From: Ceratopteris richardii
Taxonomy: Eukaryota; Streptophyta; Polypodiopsida; Polypodiales; Pteridaceae
Direction of reading: 5' to 3'
DNA length: 64,000 bases
NCBI GenBank assembly: GCA_020310875.1
Contig: CM035423.1
Span: 125,090,164 to 125,154,163, forward strand
Shown here: piece after piece, positions 17,131 through 29,184 of the stretch
How the letters are laid out: every line of letters begins with the position of its first letter
How positions within the stretch are numbered: position 1 is the first letter of the stretch
The notes under the pieces: model-generated
What the model was told of the DNA's origin: nothing
Seen by the model: the letters and a program-made list of their open reading frames with translations, nothing else
The model's database searches: none
Translations under genes and position numbers: made by a program

Positions 17131-19573
17131 AATGCCTTCTTTAACCTGCACACCTGGTTTTCATGCCCTTTCTGCACAAAGCCATGAGGCTAAAAAACAT
17201 ACACTTCTTCATGCAAGTCACCATTCAGAAATGTTGTTTTAATGTCCAACTGATGTACATTCCAACCATGATGGGCTACAAGTGCACAAATGCTCCGAAC
17301 AATAGTCATACGGCATGTAGGTGCAAAGGTCTCATCAAAATCAATGCCTCTTTCCTGCGCATAACCCTTTGCAACAAGCCTAGCTTTATACCTGTCAACT
17401 GTACCATCAGGTTTACGCTTCAGCTTGTATACCCACTTAGTGCCAATGGCCTTCTTGCCAGAAGGCAAGTCACATAAAGACCATGTACCATTCTTCATTA
17501 TAGCATCATATTCGAAATGCATAGCAGCCATCCAATTTTCTAAATTTTGTGCTTCATCAAAAGCAACAGGCTCATTCTCATCACAGAGACTAGACGCAGC
17601 CATAGCATAGCAATCTGATGCAAAGGAGGCACTTTGAGAGCCTGAATGAGTACGATATGACAAAGGTGCATCTAATTTGTTGTCACGCAAAGTCTGCACC
17701 AGCCATTTTGGCATAGTTTTTGCCTGCTCAATATCAGCTCTCTCATCAACAAGTGCATCATTTAAATCTGCATCAGAAATGGAATGATCTGCATCATCAT
17801 ATGAAACCTGCAAAGGCTGAGAAGTTGCCTCATTAGGACCAGCACTAGACTGTCCACCTGTAAAAAGAGGCATCAAAGTATCATACATGTCTTTGGAGCT
17901 AATAGATGTCTCCTTAGTACATGAAAGCAATGGCTGAATAGCATCTTCCACAAAGACAACATCACAGCTAACCAGAATGTGTTTGGTCTGTGGATGATAC
18001 AGACGATAGCCTTTACTTTCATAACTGTACCCAACAAAAATACATTTTACTGCCTTATCATCCAATTTTCTGCGATGTTGTTCAAGCACTAGTGCATATG
18101 CCAGACAACCAAAAAAACCTAGATGAGCAACATATGGCTTGCGGTCATGCCAAGCCTCATATGGAGTGACAGACTACAATGCTTTAGTGGACACCTGTTC
18201 AGTACATATGCTGCACACATGACAGCCTCAAGCCAAAAACTATGTGGTAAAGCCTGACTCTTGACCATGCACCTTGCCATCTCCATGAGTGACCTGTTCT
18301 TTCGTTTAGCAACTCCATTCTGTTGAGGTGTATACAACACTGTACACTGGTGTTTTATCCCACGTTCAGCCAGAAATGCATTAAAATCAGAAGACATATA
18401 TTCCCCCACTCGATTAGAACGGAGGGTGCCCATTTTACATGCTGACAGATTTTCAGCCAAAACCAAAAACTGTTTGAAGCACATGAACACTTCGGACTTT
18501 GCTTTGAGTGGATATACCCATGCATGCCTGGAAAAATCATCAATGAAAGTCAGGAAATAAAGGTAACTTCCAAAAGAAGGTGTCTGCATAGGACCATAGA
18601 CATCACTATGTACAAGCTGCAATTTCTGAGTAGCCCAAACTAAACCATCTTTTGGAAAGGATGAACACTGCATTTTGCCCAAAATACAACCTTCACAAAC
18701 ATGTTTTCCAGGTGCCTCAAGTTTGGGCAAAGAGGACACCATTTCTGATTTCTGCAGGGGTAGCAAACTAGAAAAATTCAGATGACCAAAGCGTGCATGC
18801 CAAAGCTTTGCATCTAACATAGCCTGAGAATCATGAACTGCACATGCGGAATCATTCACTGATCTTTCATAGTCTATGAGCTTATACAGCCCACGACATA
18901 AAATGCCAGAAGCAATAATCACATCGCCATTTTAGAGATCATGAACTGTACACCTGTCATCAACAAATTTCACAACCAAGCCAATCTTGGCTAATGCAGA
19001 AACTGATAACAGGTTCTTTTTGATCCCTGGCACAAATAAAGCATCTGACAAAGTGAAAGAACTACCATCTACAGTAGTCAGAATGATCTTACCAACTCCC
19101 ATAACAGGATAAGAGGAGTTGTTGGCGCATGTGACAGTATTCCTTGTAGGGACAGGCTCGAGTGAAGAGAAGAAACTGCGCTGCGAGGTAATATGTTTGG
19201 TCGCCCCACTGTCAAAATACCAAACATCTGAGTCTACTGCAGACATGCACTGCTCATGAGAAGATGGGTCAAAACTACAAACAGTAGTAAATGCCCATTC
19301 TTCTTCCTGCACAAGATTAGCAGACTCTGTTTTTGGTGTAGAGGCTTCTGCAACAACCATTCTAGCCTCTTTTTTCTTTGCCTCTTTTGCAGCCAATTTT
19401 GGACAGTTCTTTATGATATGATCATTTCCTTTACAGTACTTGCAAAACAATTTCTGCTTTTCTGATTTCTTCTCATCTTTATTTTGGTTCTTCGATTGTG
19501 CAGCATTTGCAGATTTCTGCTTACTAGTAGAAGAGCTCCATTTTCCTTTGCCCTTATGACTAGCAAGGAAAGC
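17131..19573 (-). pseudogene. Element B central region, copy R1: knuckle, PR, integrase, start of RT
   Basis: The minus-strand translations give a CCHC knuckle (CKYCKGNDHIIKNC), protease (WYFDSGATKHIT), GAG-pre-integrase (WHARFGHLNF and CEGCILGKMQ), integrase ([32 protein letters not shown]) and RT to VCRLKKAL. R1 runs straight into the rest of RT and RNase H, so it is the copy in original context at this end. Its length of 2443 bp equals that of R2. It is a fossil with several breaks. Confidence 0.88.
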
Positions 19574-19854
19574 TTGATCTCCTCATACCAAGCTCTCATT
19601 GCCTTCTTCAACACGAGTTGCTAATCGAATTTAAACGTGTTCTGGCAATCTTCTTGGTGTCCCTTGTGTTGGCTTATGCATTTTGTGGGTTTGAACGTCT
19701 CAAGTGGTATCAGAGCAACGAACCTAGGGGAAGCCTTTGGATGGGCGGACTATCACACCAGTGCTGGCAGCGCCATCTAACGTCCCGGGCCCATCCGTGG
19801 GAAGTTCTTTGACGTCGCAAGAGGTCTTTTGCCCTCCCTCCCTCCCTCAAGCAA

Positions 19855-19990
19855 GGCAACCCCTTGCCCCCCCCCCCCTCCCCCCCCCCCCCTCCCCCCC
19901 CCCCTCAAGCAAGGCACCCCCTTGCCCCCCCCCCTCCCCTTCCCCCCCCCCCCTTCCCTCCCCCCCCCTCAAGCAAGGCACCCCCTTGCC
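19855..19990 (+). repeat. C-rich tandem repeat in the leader of block X1
   Basis: Three copies of a unit containing CAAGCAAGGCAMCCCCTTGCC are joined by long C runs. GCAAGG and CCTTGC in each unit are complementary and could form a small hairpin. X2 has two copies. Long homopolymers here are prone to sequencing and assembly error. Confidence 0.8.
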
Positions 19991-20208
19991 GTCTCGCCAT
20001 CCCCGCGCTATCCACCGTTGGCCCCGCGCTATCGGCCGTCGCCTTCGCGCTATCCGCCGTCGGCCCCATCCTTACCCGTCAAGCAACTCCGAACCCCCGT
20101 GTAATCGGTGAACCTCTCCCCTCGCTGTTAGGTGCCCGCGTGCCCTAGACTCCCTCCTCCTAGGCTCTCTCTCCCTCCCGAGTTGCTACCGGTTGGCTCC
20201 ACGCCACC

Positions 20209-21373
20209 ATGGCCAGCGAACACGACGTTGGCACGGCCGGTCTAACTTCGGGGACGGAACGCGCCAAGAACGTGACTGAACGGCGTCGCCATCACAAGGC
20301 CCAACGGGCTGCCCTAGAAGAGGAACTCAACCGCCTTCTCTTGGTGAACGCCGAGCTACATGAACGGCTCCAGGAGGCCGAACTCAATGCCGAGATCCAC
20401 ACCCAACCCGAATCCGACCAAGCTCCACCACATCCTGATCCCGTCCACGATCGCATAGATAGACTCGAAGACACCCTCTCTAGATTAACTACCCTAGTAG
20501 AATCCCATCTCTTAGCTAAGGACCAATCTCAACCCCAACCACAACCGTAGTCAAGCACCCAACCGGCACCCCAACCCACCCCGACACATACATCCCAACA
20601 GCCACCAACTCCTTTAAACCCAACCCCGATCACTCAAATGCAACCGGTGGACATCGACGACCCCGACTCCTTCGGCTTCTTCAAACCGAACCCCCCCGAC
20701 AAGTACCGAGGCGGCCGAAGCTCCATTGCCGTCAACCGATGGATCGAAGGTATGGAAAGCTACCTCCAGATGCTCCGGGTTAGCCGCAACCATTGGACGC
20801 GCATCGCCGGCCAATTCTTACATGACGAAGCCTCAACATGGTACATGGTGGAACATAAGAAGCAAGCCTGGCCCTCATGGGATCATTTCACGACGGCCAT
20901 CCTCGACTACTTTGTACCTCGCAACGAAGCGTTCCAAGCACGTGACGAATGGCGCAACCTCCGTCAAGACAAGTTCATCGGGCCTTATGTATCACAATAT
21001 CGCAAGCTCATGCTTCGCATCAACGGCATGGCTGAAATTGATCGCCTACACGGCTTCCTTTATGGGCGCTCCCCGTACTACCGCAAAGAAGTGGAGAAGC
21101 AAGACCCCCAAACCTGGGAGGACGCAGTCCGCATCGCAGAACGGCTCAATGACGCTTACTCCAACCGGCTGGCTCGTTCAACCGACGGAAGCCAAGCTAC
21201 CCGCAAAGACTCAACCTCCAACAAAGAGCAGACCTCCACATACCGAAGATCAACCGAACAACAACGTGGTCAAGGTTTCAAAGCCCTCCCGGCCCCAACA
21301 GACAACCGTTCAGGATCCCCTAACCGAAGCAACCAAACCCGGCGCGACCCCTTGCCGGTATGCAAACATTGTC
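20209..21373 (+). pseudogene. Ty3/gypsy gag in block X1
   Basis: The N-terminal part has an E/L/R-rich, probably coiled stretch (EEELNRLLLVNAELHERLQ) and then a Q/P/T-rich linker. The retrotransposon gag core follows: W-TRIAGQFLHDEA, WDHFTTAILDYFVPRN, DKFIGPYVSQYRKLMLRING and PQTWEDAVRIAERL. A basic, S/T-rich tail ends in the first cysteines of a knuckle. This is the capsid/nucleocapsid precursor of a Ty3 element and lies antisense to element B. It is a fossil piece. Confidence 0.85.
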
Positions 21374-23816
21374 AATGCCTTCTTTAACCTGCACACCTGG
21401 TTTTCATGCCCTTTCTGCACAAAGCCATGAGGCTGAAAAACATACACTTCTTCATGCAAGTCACCATTCAAAAATGCTGTTTTAATGTCCAACTGATGTA
21501 CATTCCAACCATGATGGGCTGCAAGTGCACAAATGCTCCGAACAATAGTCATACGGCATGTAGGTGCAAAGGTCTCATCAAAATCAATGCTTCTTTCCTG
21601 CGCATAACCCTTTGCAACAAGCCTAGCTTTATACCTGTCAACTGTACCATCAGGTTTACGCTTCAGCTTGTATACCCACTTAGTGCCAATGGCCTTCTTG
21701 CCAGGAGGCAAGTCACATAAAGACCATGTACCATTCTTCATTATAGCATCATATTCAGATTGCATAGCAGCCATCCAATTTTCTGAATTTTGTGCTTCAT
21801 CAAAAGAAACAGGCTCATTCTCATCACAGAGACTAGACGCAGCCATAGCATAGCAATCTGATGCAAAGGAGGCACTATGAGAGCCTGAACAAGTACGATA
21901 TGACAAAGGTGCATCTAATTTGCTGTCACGCAAAGTCTGCACCAGCCATTTTGGCATAGTTTTTGCCTGCTCAATATCAGCTCTCTCATCAACAAGTGCA
22001 TCATTTAAATCTGCATCAGAAATGGAAATCTGCATCATCATATGAAACCTGCAAAGCTTGAGAAGTTGCCTCATTAGGACCAGCACTAAACTGTCCACTT
22101 GTAAAAAGAGGCATCAAAGTATCATACATGTCTTTGGAGCTAATAGATGTCTCCTTAGTACATGAAAGCAATGGCTGAATAGCATCTTCCACAAAGACAA
22201 CATCACAGCTAACCAGAATGTGTTTGGTCTGTGGATGATACAGACGATAGCCTTTACTTTCAGAACTGTACCCAACAAAAATACATTTTACTACCTTATC
22301 ATCCAATTTTCTGCGATGTTGTTCAAGCACTAGTGGATATGCCAGACAACCAAAAACACATAGATGAGCAAGAGATGGCTTGCGGTCATGCCAAGCCTCA
22401 TATGGAGTGACAGACTGCAGCGCTTTAGTGGGACGCCTGTTCAGTACATATGTTGCACACATGACAGCCTCAAGCCAAAAACTATGTGGTAAAGCCTGAC
22501 TCTTGACCATGCACCTTGCCATCTCCATGAGTGACCTGTTCTTTCGTTCAGCAACTCCATTCTGTTGAGGTGTATACAGCACTGTACACTGGTGTTTTAT
22601 CCCACGTTCAGCCAGAAATGCATTAAAATCAGAAGACATATATTCCCCCCCTCGATTAGAACGGAGGGTGCCCATTTTACATGCTGACAGATTTTCAGCC
22701 AAAACCAAAAACTGTTTGAAGCACATGAACACTTCAGACTTTGCTTTGAGTGGATATACCCATGCATGCCTGGAAAAATCATCAATGAAAGTCAGGAAGT
22801 AAAGAAAATTTCCAAAAGAAGGTGTCTGCATAGGACCATAGACATCACTATGTACAAGCTGCAATTTCTGAGTAGCCCAAACTAAATATCTTTTGGAAAG
22901 CATGAACGCTGCATTTTGCCCAAAATACAGCCTTCACAAACATGTTTTCTAGGTGCCTCAAGTTTGGGCAAAGAGGACACCATTTCTGATTTCTGCAGGC
23001 GTAGCAAACTAGAAAAATTCAGATGACCAAAGCGTGCATGCCAAAGCTTTGCATCTAACATAGCCTGAGAATCATGAACTGCACATGCGGAATCATTCAC
23101 TAATCTTTCATAGTCTATGAGCTTATACAGCCCACGACATAAAATGCCAGAAGCAATAATCACATCGCCATTTTAGAGATCATGAACTGTACACCTGTCA
23201 TCAACAAATTTCACAACCAAGCCAATCTTGGCTAATGCAGAAACTGATAACAGGTTCTTTTTGATCCCTGGCACAAATAAAGCATCTAACAAAGTGAAAG
23301 AACTACCATCTGCAGTAGTCAGAATGATCTTACCAACTCCCATAATAGAATAAGAGGAGTTGTTGGCGCATGTGACAGTATTCCCTGTAGGGACAGGCTC
23401 GAGTGAAGAGAAGAAACTACGCTGCGAGGTAATATGTTTGGTCGCCCCACTCTCAAAATACCAACCATCTGAGTCTACTGCAGATATGCACTGCTCATGA
23501 GAAGATGGGTCAAAACTCCAAACAGTAGTAAATGCCCATTCTTCTTCCTACACAAGATTAGCAGACTCTGTTTTTGGTGTAGAGGCTTCTGCAACAACCA
23601 TTCTAGCCTCTTTTTTCTTTGCCTCTTTTGCAGCCAGTTTTTTGGACAGTTCTTTATGATATGATCATTTCCTTTACAGTACTTGCAAAACAATTTCTGC
23701 TTTTCTGATTTCTTCTCATCTTTATCCTGGTTCTTCGATTGTGCAGCATTTGCAGATTTTTGCTTACTAGTAGAAGAGCTCCATTTTCCTTTGCCCTTAT
23801 GACTAGCAAGGAAAGC
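21374..23816 (-). pseudogene. Element B central region, copy R2
   Basis: Near-identical to R1 and the same length (2443 bp), with the same order of knuckle, PR, GAG-pre-integrase, IN and N-terminal RT on the minus strand. It is bounded by X1 on one side and X2 on the other, at the same positions in the copia sequence as the other copies. Fossil with several breaks. Confidence 0.87.
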
Positions 23817-25515
23817 TTGATCTCCTCATACCAAGCTCTCATTGCCTTCTTCAACACGATTTGCTAATCGAATATAAACGTGTTCTGGCAATCTTCTTGG
23901 TGTCCCTTGTGTTGGCTTATGCATTTTGTGGGTTTGAACGTCTCAAGTGGTATCAGAGCAACGACCCTAGGGGAAGCCTTTGGACGGGCAGACTGTCACA
24001 CCAGTGCTGGCAGCGCCATCTAACGTCCCGGGCCCATCCATGGGAAGTTCTTTGACGTCGCCAGAGGTCTTTTGCCCTCTCTCCCTCTCTCAAGCAAGGC
24101 ACCCCCTTGCCCCCCCCCCTCCCCTTCCCCCCCCCCTTCCCTCCCCCCCCCCCTCAAGCAAGGCACCCCCTTGCCCTCCCGCCGTCCCCGCGCTATCCAC
24201 CGTTGGCCCCGCGCTATCCGTCGTCGCCTTCGCGCTATCCGCCGTCGGCCCCATCCTTACCCGTCAAGCAACTCCGAACCCCCGTGTAACCGGTGAACCT
24301 CTCCCCTCGCTGCTAGGTGCCCGCATGCCCTAGACTCCCTCCTCCTAGGCTCTCTCTCCCTCCTGAGTTGTCGCCGGTTGGCTCCACGCCACCATGGCCA
24401 GCGAACACGACGTTGGCACGGCCGGTCTAACTTCGAGGACGGAACGCGCCAAGAACGTGACTGAACGGTGCCGCCGTAACAAGGCCCAACGGGCTGCCCT
24501 AGAAGAGGAACTCAACCGCCTTCTCTTGGTGAACGCCGAGCTACATGAACGGCTCCAGGAGGCCGAACTCAACGCCAAGATCCACACCCAACCCGAATCC
24601 GACCAAGCTCCACCACATCCTGATTACCTCTCTAGATTAATTACCCTAGTAGAATCCCATCTCTTAGCTAAGGACCAATCTCAACCCCAACCACAACCGC
24701 AATCAAGCACCCAACCGGCACCCCAACCCACCCCGACACATACATCCCAACAGCCACCAACTCCTTTAAACCCAACCCCGATCACTCAAATGCAACCGGT
24801 GGACATCGACGACCCCGACTCCTTCGACTTCTTCAAACCAAACCCCCCGACAAGTACCGAGGCGGCCGAAGCTCCATTAAGGTCAACCGATGGATCGAAG
24901 GTATGGAAAGCTACCTCCAGATGCTCCGGGTTGGCCGCAACCATTGGACGCGCATCGCCGGCCAATTCTTACAGGAGGAAGCCTTAGCATGGTACATGGT
25001 GGAACATAGGAAGCAAGCCTGGCCCTCATGGGATCATTTCACGGCGGCCATCATCGACTACTTTGTACCTCGCAACGAAGCGTTCCAAGCACGTGACAAA
25101 TGGCGCAACCTCCGTCAAGACAAGTTCATCGGGTCTTATGTATCACAATATCGCAGGCTCATGCTTCGCATCAACGACATGGCTGAAATTGATCGCCTAC
25201 ATGGCTTCCTTTATCGGTGCTCCCCGTACTACCGCAAAGAAGTGGAGAAGCAAGACCCCCAAACCTGGGAGGACGCAGTCCGCATCGCAGAACGGCTCAA
25301 TGACGCTTACTCCAACCCGCTCGCTCGTTCAACCGACGGAAGCCAAGCTACCCGCAAAGACTCAACCTCCAACAAAGAGCAGACCTCCACATACCGAAGA
25401 TCAACCGAACAACAACGTGGTCAAGGTTTCAAAGCCCCAACAGACAACCGTTCAGGATCCCCTAACCGAAGCAACCAAACCCGGCGCGACCCCCGTCCGG
25501 TGTGCAAACATTGTC
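23817..25515 (+). mobile_element. Block X2: second copy of the Ty3/gypsy 5' end, antisense inside B
   Basis: The same structure as X1: primer site TGGTATCAGAGC at 23948-23959, C-rich leader near 24090-24175 with two repeat units, and gag at 24394-25515. It is about 100 bp shorter than X1, mostly in the C-rich leader and the early gag linker. Both ends sit at the same copia positions as in X1, so the R-X unit was copied as a whole. Confidence 0.82.
24394..25515 (+). pseudogene. Ty3/gypsy gag in block X2
   Basis: The domain order is that of the X1 gag: coiled N-terminal part, Q/P/T-rich linker, retrotransposon gag core with WDHFTAAIIDYFVPRN and PQTWEDAVRIAERL, and a basic tail ending at the start of a knuckle. 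Fossil piece, antisense to element B. Confidence 0.84.
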
Positions 25516-27960
25516 AATGCCTTCTTTAACCTGCACACCTGGTTTTCATGCCCTTTCTGCACAAAGCCATGAGGCTGAAAAACATACACTTCTTCATGCA
25601 AGTCACCATTCAGAAATGCTGTTTTAATGTCCAACTGATGTACATTCCAACCATGATGGGCTGCAAGTGCACAAATGCTCCGAACAATAGTCATACGACA
25701 TGTAGGTGCAAAGGTCTCATCAAAATCAATGCCTCTTTCCTGTGCATAACCCTTTGCAACAAGCGTAGATTTATACCTGTCAACTGTACCATCAGGTTTA
25801 CGCTTCAGCTTGATACCCACTTAGTGCCAATGGCCTTCTTGCCAGGAGGCAAGTCACATAAAGACCATGTACCATTCTTCATTATAGCATCATATTCAGA
25901 TTGCATAGCAGCCATCCAATTTTCTAAATTCTGTGCTTCATCAAAAAAGAAACAGGCTCATTCTCATCACAGAGACTAGACGCAGCCATAGCATAGCAAT
26001 CTGATGCAAAGGAGGCACTATGAGAGCCTGAACGAGTACGATATGACAAAGGTGCATCTAATTTGCTGTCACCCAAAGTCTGCACCAGCCATTTTGGCAT
26101 AGTTTTTGCCTGCTCAATATCAGCTCTCTCATCAACAAGTGCATCATTTAAATCTGCATCAGAAATGGAATGATCTGCATCATCATATGAAACCAGCAAA
26201 GGCTGAGAAGTTGCCTCATTAGGACCAGCACTAGACTGTCCACCTGTAAAAAGAGGCATCAAAGTATCATACATGTCTTTGGAGCTAATAGATGTCTCCT
26301 TAGTACATGAAAGCAATGGCTGAATAGCATCTTCCACAAAGACAACATCACAGCTAACCAGAATGTGTTTGATCTGTGGATGATACAGACGATAGCCTTT
26401 ACTTTCAAAACTGTACCCAACAAAAATACATTTTATTGCCTTATCATCCAATTTTCTGCGATGTTGTTCAAGCACTAGTGCATATGCCAGACAACCAAAA
26501 ACACATAGATGAGCAACAAATGGCTTGCGGTCATGCCAAGCCTCATATGGAGTGACAGACTGCAGCGCTTTAGTGGGACACCTGTTCAGTACATATGATG
26601 CACACATGACAGCCTCAAGCCAAAAACTATGTGGTAAAGCCTGACTCTTGACCATGCACCTCGCCATCTCCATGAGTGACCTGTTCTTTCGTTCACCAAC
26701 TCCATTCTGTTGAGGTGTATACAACACTGTACACTGGTGTTTTATCCCACGTTCAGCCAGAAATGCATTAAAATCAGAAGACATATATTCCCCCCCTCGA
26801 TTAGAACGGAGGGTGCCCATTTTACATGCTGACAGATTTTCAGCCAAAACCAAAAACTGTTTGAAGCACATGAACACTTTGGACTTTGCTTTGAGTGGAT
26901 ATACCCATGCATGCCTGGAAAAATCATCAATGAAAGTCAGGAAGTAAAGGTAATTTCCAAAAGAAGGTGTCTGCATAGGACCATAGACATCACTATGTAC
27001 AAGCTGCAATTTCTGAGTAGCCCAAACTAAACCATCTTTTGGAAAGGATGAACGCTGCATTTTGCCCAAAATACAGCCGTCACAAACATGTTTTCCAGGT
27101 GCCTCAAGTTTGGGCAAAGAGGACACCATTTCTGATTTCTGCAGGCGTAGCAAACTAGAAAAATTCAGATGACCAAAGCGTGCATGCCAAAGCTTTGCAT
27201 CTAACATAGCCTGAGAATCATGAACTGCACATGCGGAATCATTCACTGATCTTTCATAGTCTATGAGCTTATACAGCCCACGACATAAAATGCCAGAAGC
27301 AATAATCACATCGCCATTTTAGAGATCATGAACTGTACACCTGTCATCAACAAATTTCACAACCAAGCCAATCTTGGCTAATGCAGAAATTGATAACAGG
27401 TTCTTTTTGATCCCTGGCACAAATAAAGCATCTGACAAAGTGAAAGAACTACCATCTGCAGTAGTCAGAATGATCTTACCAACTCCCATAACAGGATAAG
27501 AGGAGTTGTTGGCGCATGTGACAGTATTCCCTGTAGGGACAGGCTCGAGTGAAGAAAAGAAACTACGCTGCTAGGTAATATGTTTGGTCGCCCCAGTGTC
27601 AAAATACCAACCATCTGAGTCTACTGCAGACATGCACTGCTCATGAGAAGATGGGTCAAAACTGCAAACAGTAGTAAATGCCCATTCTTCTTCCTGCACA
27701 AGATTAGCAGACTCTGTTTTTGGTGTAGAGGCTTCTGCAACAACCATTCTAGCCTCTTTTTTCTTTGCCTCTTTTGCAGCCAGTTTTGGACAGTTCTTTA
27801 TGATATGATCATTTCCTTTACAGTACTTGCAAAACAATTTCTGCTTTTCTGATTTCTTCTCATCTTTATCCTGGTTCTTCGATTGTGCAGCATTTGCAGA
27901 TTTCTGCTTACTAGTAGAAGAGCTCCATTTTCCTTTGCCCTTATGACTAGCAAGGAAAGC
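25516..27960 (-). pseudogene. Element B central region, copy R3
   Basis: The same 2.44 kb region as R1 and R2. At its right end it runs straight into B gag (27961-28597), so it is the copy in original context at the gag end. The knuckle, PR (WYFDTGATKHIT), GAG-pre-integrase, integrase (FIDDFSRHAW, TPQQNGVGERKNR) and N-terminal RT (VHQLDIKTAFLNGDLHEEVYV) are all visible on the minus strand. Fossil with several breaks. Confidence 0.88.
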
Positions 27961-28597
27961 AAGGATTGCCTTTCATCATCAACCGAAGAGTAGAGGCGAA
28001 ACTTTGATATGAATTAGGAAGACCATTCAGAACGGTCTGCACAAGTGAGCTATCTGGTATAACCTCATCAGCAGAAATCAATTGTTCCTTCAAGTCTTTG
28101 ATCATTGTGAGAAAACTGTCCATAGAATCACCTTCATTCATGTGCTCACTCTCCAACTGTTTTCGGAGGTAAGCAACACGAGCCTCATTCCTAGCCTGGT
28201 ACAAAGTGGTAAGTGTATCCCAAGCATCCTTTGCTGTTCTACAAGAGCGAATGTGAGGAATAATAGCACGTTTGACAGACAAAGCTATCAATGCATGTGC
28301 TTGAGCATCTCTGCCATCCCAACGAATTTGCTCTGCAGTAGGTGCAACACAAACAGCAGCACGAACAGGAATCTGCGGAATATCATCTTCGACACCATCT
28401 TCATCAGCTCCAGCACCTGTATTTGCAGTACCTATTGTTACAGGTGTAACAGGACGTCTTTCAACACCCTGCACAATGTTCCACAATCCTTTTGCAACCA
28501 ATACATGCCGCATCATATAAGCCCATAATGGGTAGTTGGTACCATCCAACTTATCCTCAACAACCAACATACGGAATACATCACTGCTTTCAGCCAT
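27961..28597 (-). pseudogene. Element B gag, N-terminal part
   Basis: The reading starts at MAESSDVFRMLVVEDKLDGTNYPLWAYMM, typical of copia gag of the DUF4219/UBN2 type. It continues with RDAQAHALIALSVKRAIIPHIRSCRTAKDAWDTLTTLY, then LRKQLESEHMNEGDSMDSFLTMIKDLKEQL. The product would form the capsid shell. It leads into the knuckle in R3. Element F has a decayed homologue at 50445. Confidence 0.88.
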
Positions 28598-28935
28598 GGC
28601 CGGTGACTAAAATACCTTGATGCAGAAAATTGACTGTATCTCAAAAAGTTGAACGGAATTGCCCAAACGAGTTCTGCTTAACCTGTAGCAGACTTCGAGA
28701 TGCTTATATTGGCGAACAGAAACAGGTATATACCTTTGGCACAAAAAGACAAAATAGCCTGCACAAGCACTGCGATAGTGCGTTCGAAGGCCGAAACGAG
28801 CTCAGATCGCGATTTCGGCACCACAAAGCGAAGCCGTTTTGATCTCGGAAACACCCTGAGTATGTTCACCAAAATTTGTACGATTCTGAGACTGCAAACG
28901 GAGGAGCGACGGCGCCCTAGATGAAGCGACGACCC
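28598..28935 (-). other. 5' leader of element B
   Basis: Untranslated stretch between the primer site and the gag start. I see no gene in it. The corresponding leader in element F (50110-50444) is similar. Confidence 0.6.
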
Positions 28936-28947
28936 GCTCTGATACCA
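28936..28947 (-). promoter_or_regulatory. Primer-binding site of element B, tRNA-Met type
   Basis: On the minus strand this reads TGGTATCAGAGC, complementary to the 3' end of initiator tRNA-Met. It lies two bases inside the 5' LTR. Confidence 0.92.
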
Positions 28948-28949
28948 AT

Positions 28950-29179
28950 TGTTGGAGTTAGACGTCTGCGGAAGCACGCGAACAGCACAAGGAAGAAGAA
29001 GAAGCTTGGAGCACAACACACAAGTCTGAATGTATTACTAGAGAATGTACAAAGATAAGTAGCCCATTAGGGCAATAGGCGTATATACAAGCCGGGGGAA
29101 AAAAACCTCATAAAGAGGGAAAAAAGTGCCCCGGCGGTCCTAGTGTGTTCACACACGTCACTACCTAAATATATCAACA
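28950..29179 (-). repeat. 5' LTR of element B
   Basis: 230 bp with TGTTG...CAACA ends, followed by the AGACT target duplication (29180-29184). A TATA-like TTGTATATAC lies at 29081-29090 on the minus strand. Confidence 0.93.
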
Positions 29180-29184
29180 AGACT

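Larger units (their letters stand above)
19574..21373 (+). mobile_element. Block X1: 5' end of a Ty3/gypsy element (LTR end, primer site, leader, gag), antisense inside B
   Basis: On the + strand a short LTR-like tail is followed by TGGTATCAGAGC (19705-19716, tRNA-Met primer type), a very C-rich leader and a Ty3-type gag at 20209-21373. It stops at the start of a zinc knuckle (VCKHC) and joins element B at AATGCC, a short shared sequence. X2 (23817-25515) is a second, slightly shorter copy. No pol of this element is present. The first about 40 bases may derive from another copia RT. Confidence 0.82.
15730..29179 (-). mobile_element. Element B: rearranged Ty1/copia element with three copies of its central region
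   Basis: The element is bounded by LTRs of 229 and 230 bp and by target duplications AGACT at 15725-15729 and 29180-29184. It carries a tRNA-Met primer site beside the right LTR and a purine tract beside the left one. On the minus strand the order is gag, central region R3, antisense block X2, R2, antisense block X1, R1, then RT-RH and the 3' LTR. The R copies (knuckle, PR, IN, start of RT) are each 2.44 kb and near identical. The element is broken in several places. The LTRs differ at 6 of 229 sites by hand count, about 2.6%. Confidence 0.9.

Noticed and set aside
20292-20474. Minus-strand ORF of 60 codons rich in S/R/W
   Set aside because: Antisense shadow of the Ty3 gag in block X1.
17131-27960. 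Satellite or ordinary tandem array with a 4.2 kb period
   Set aside because: Only three copies of R and two of X exist, all between one pair of LTRs; it is a rearranged element.
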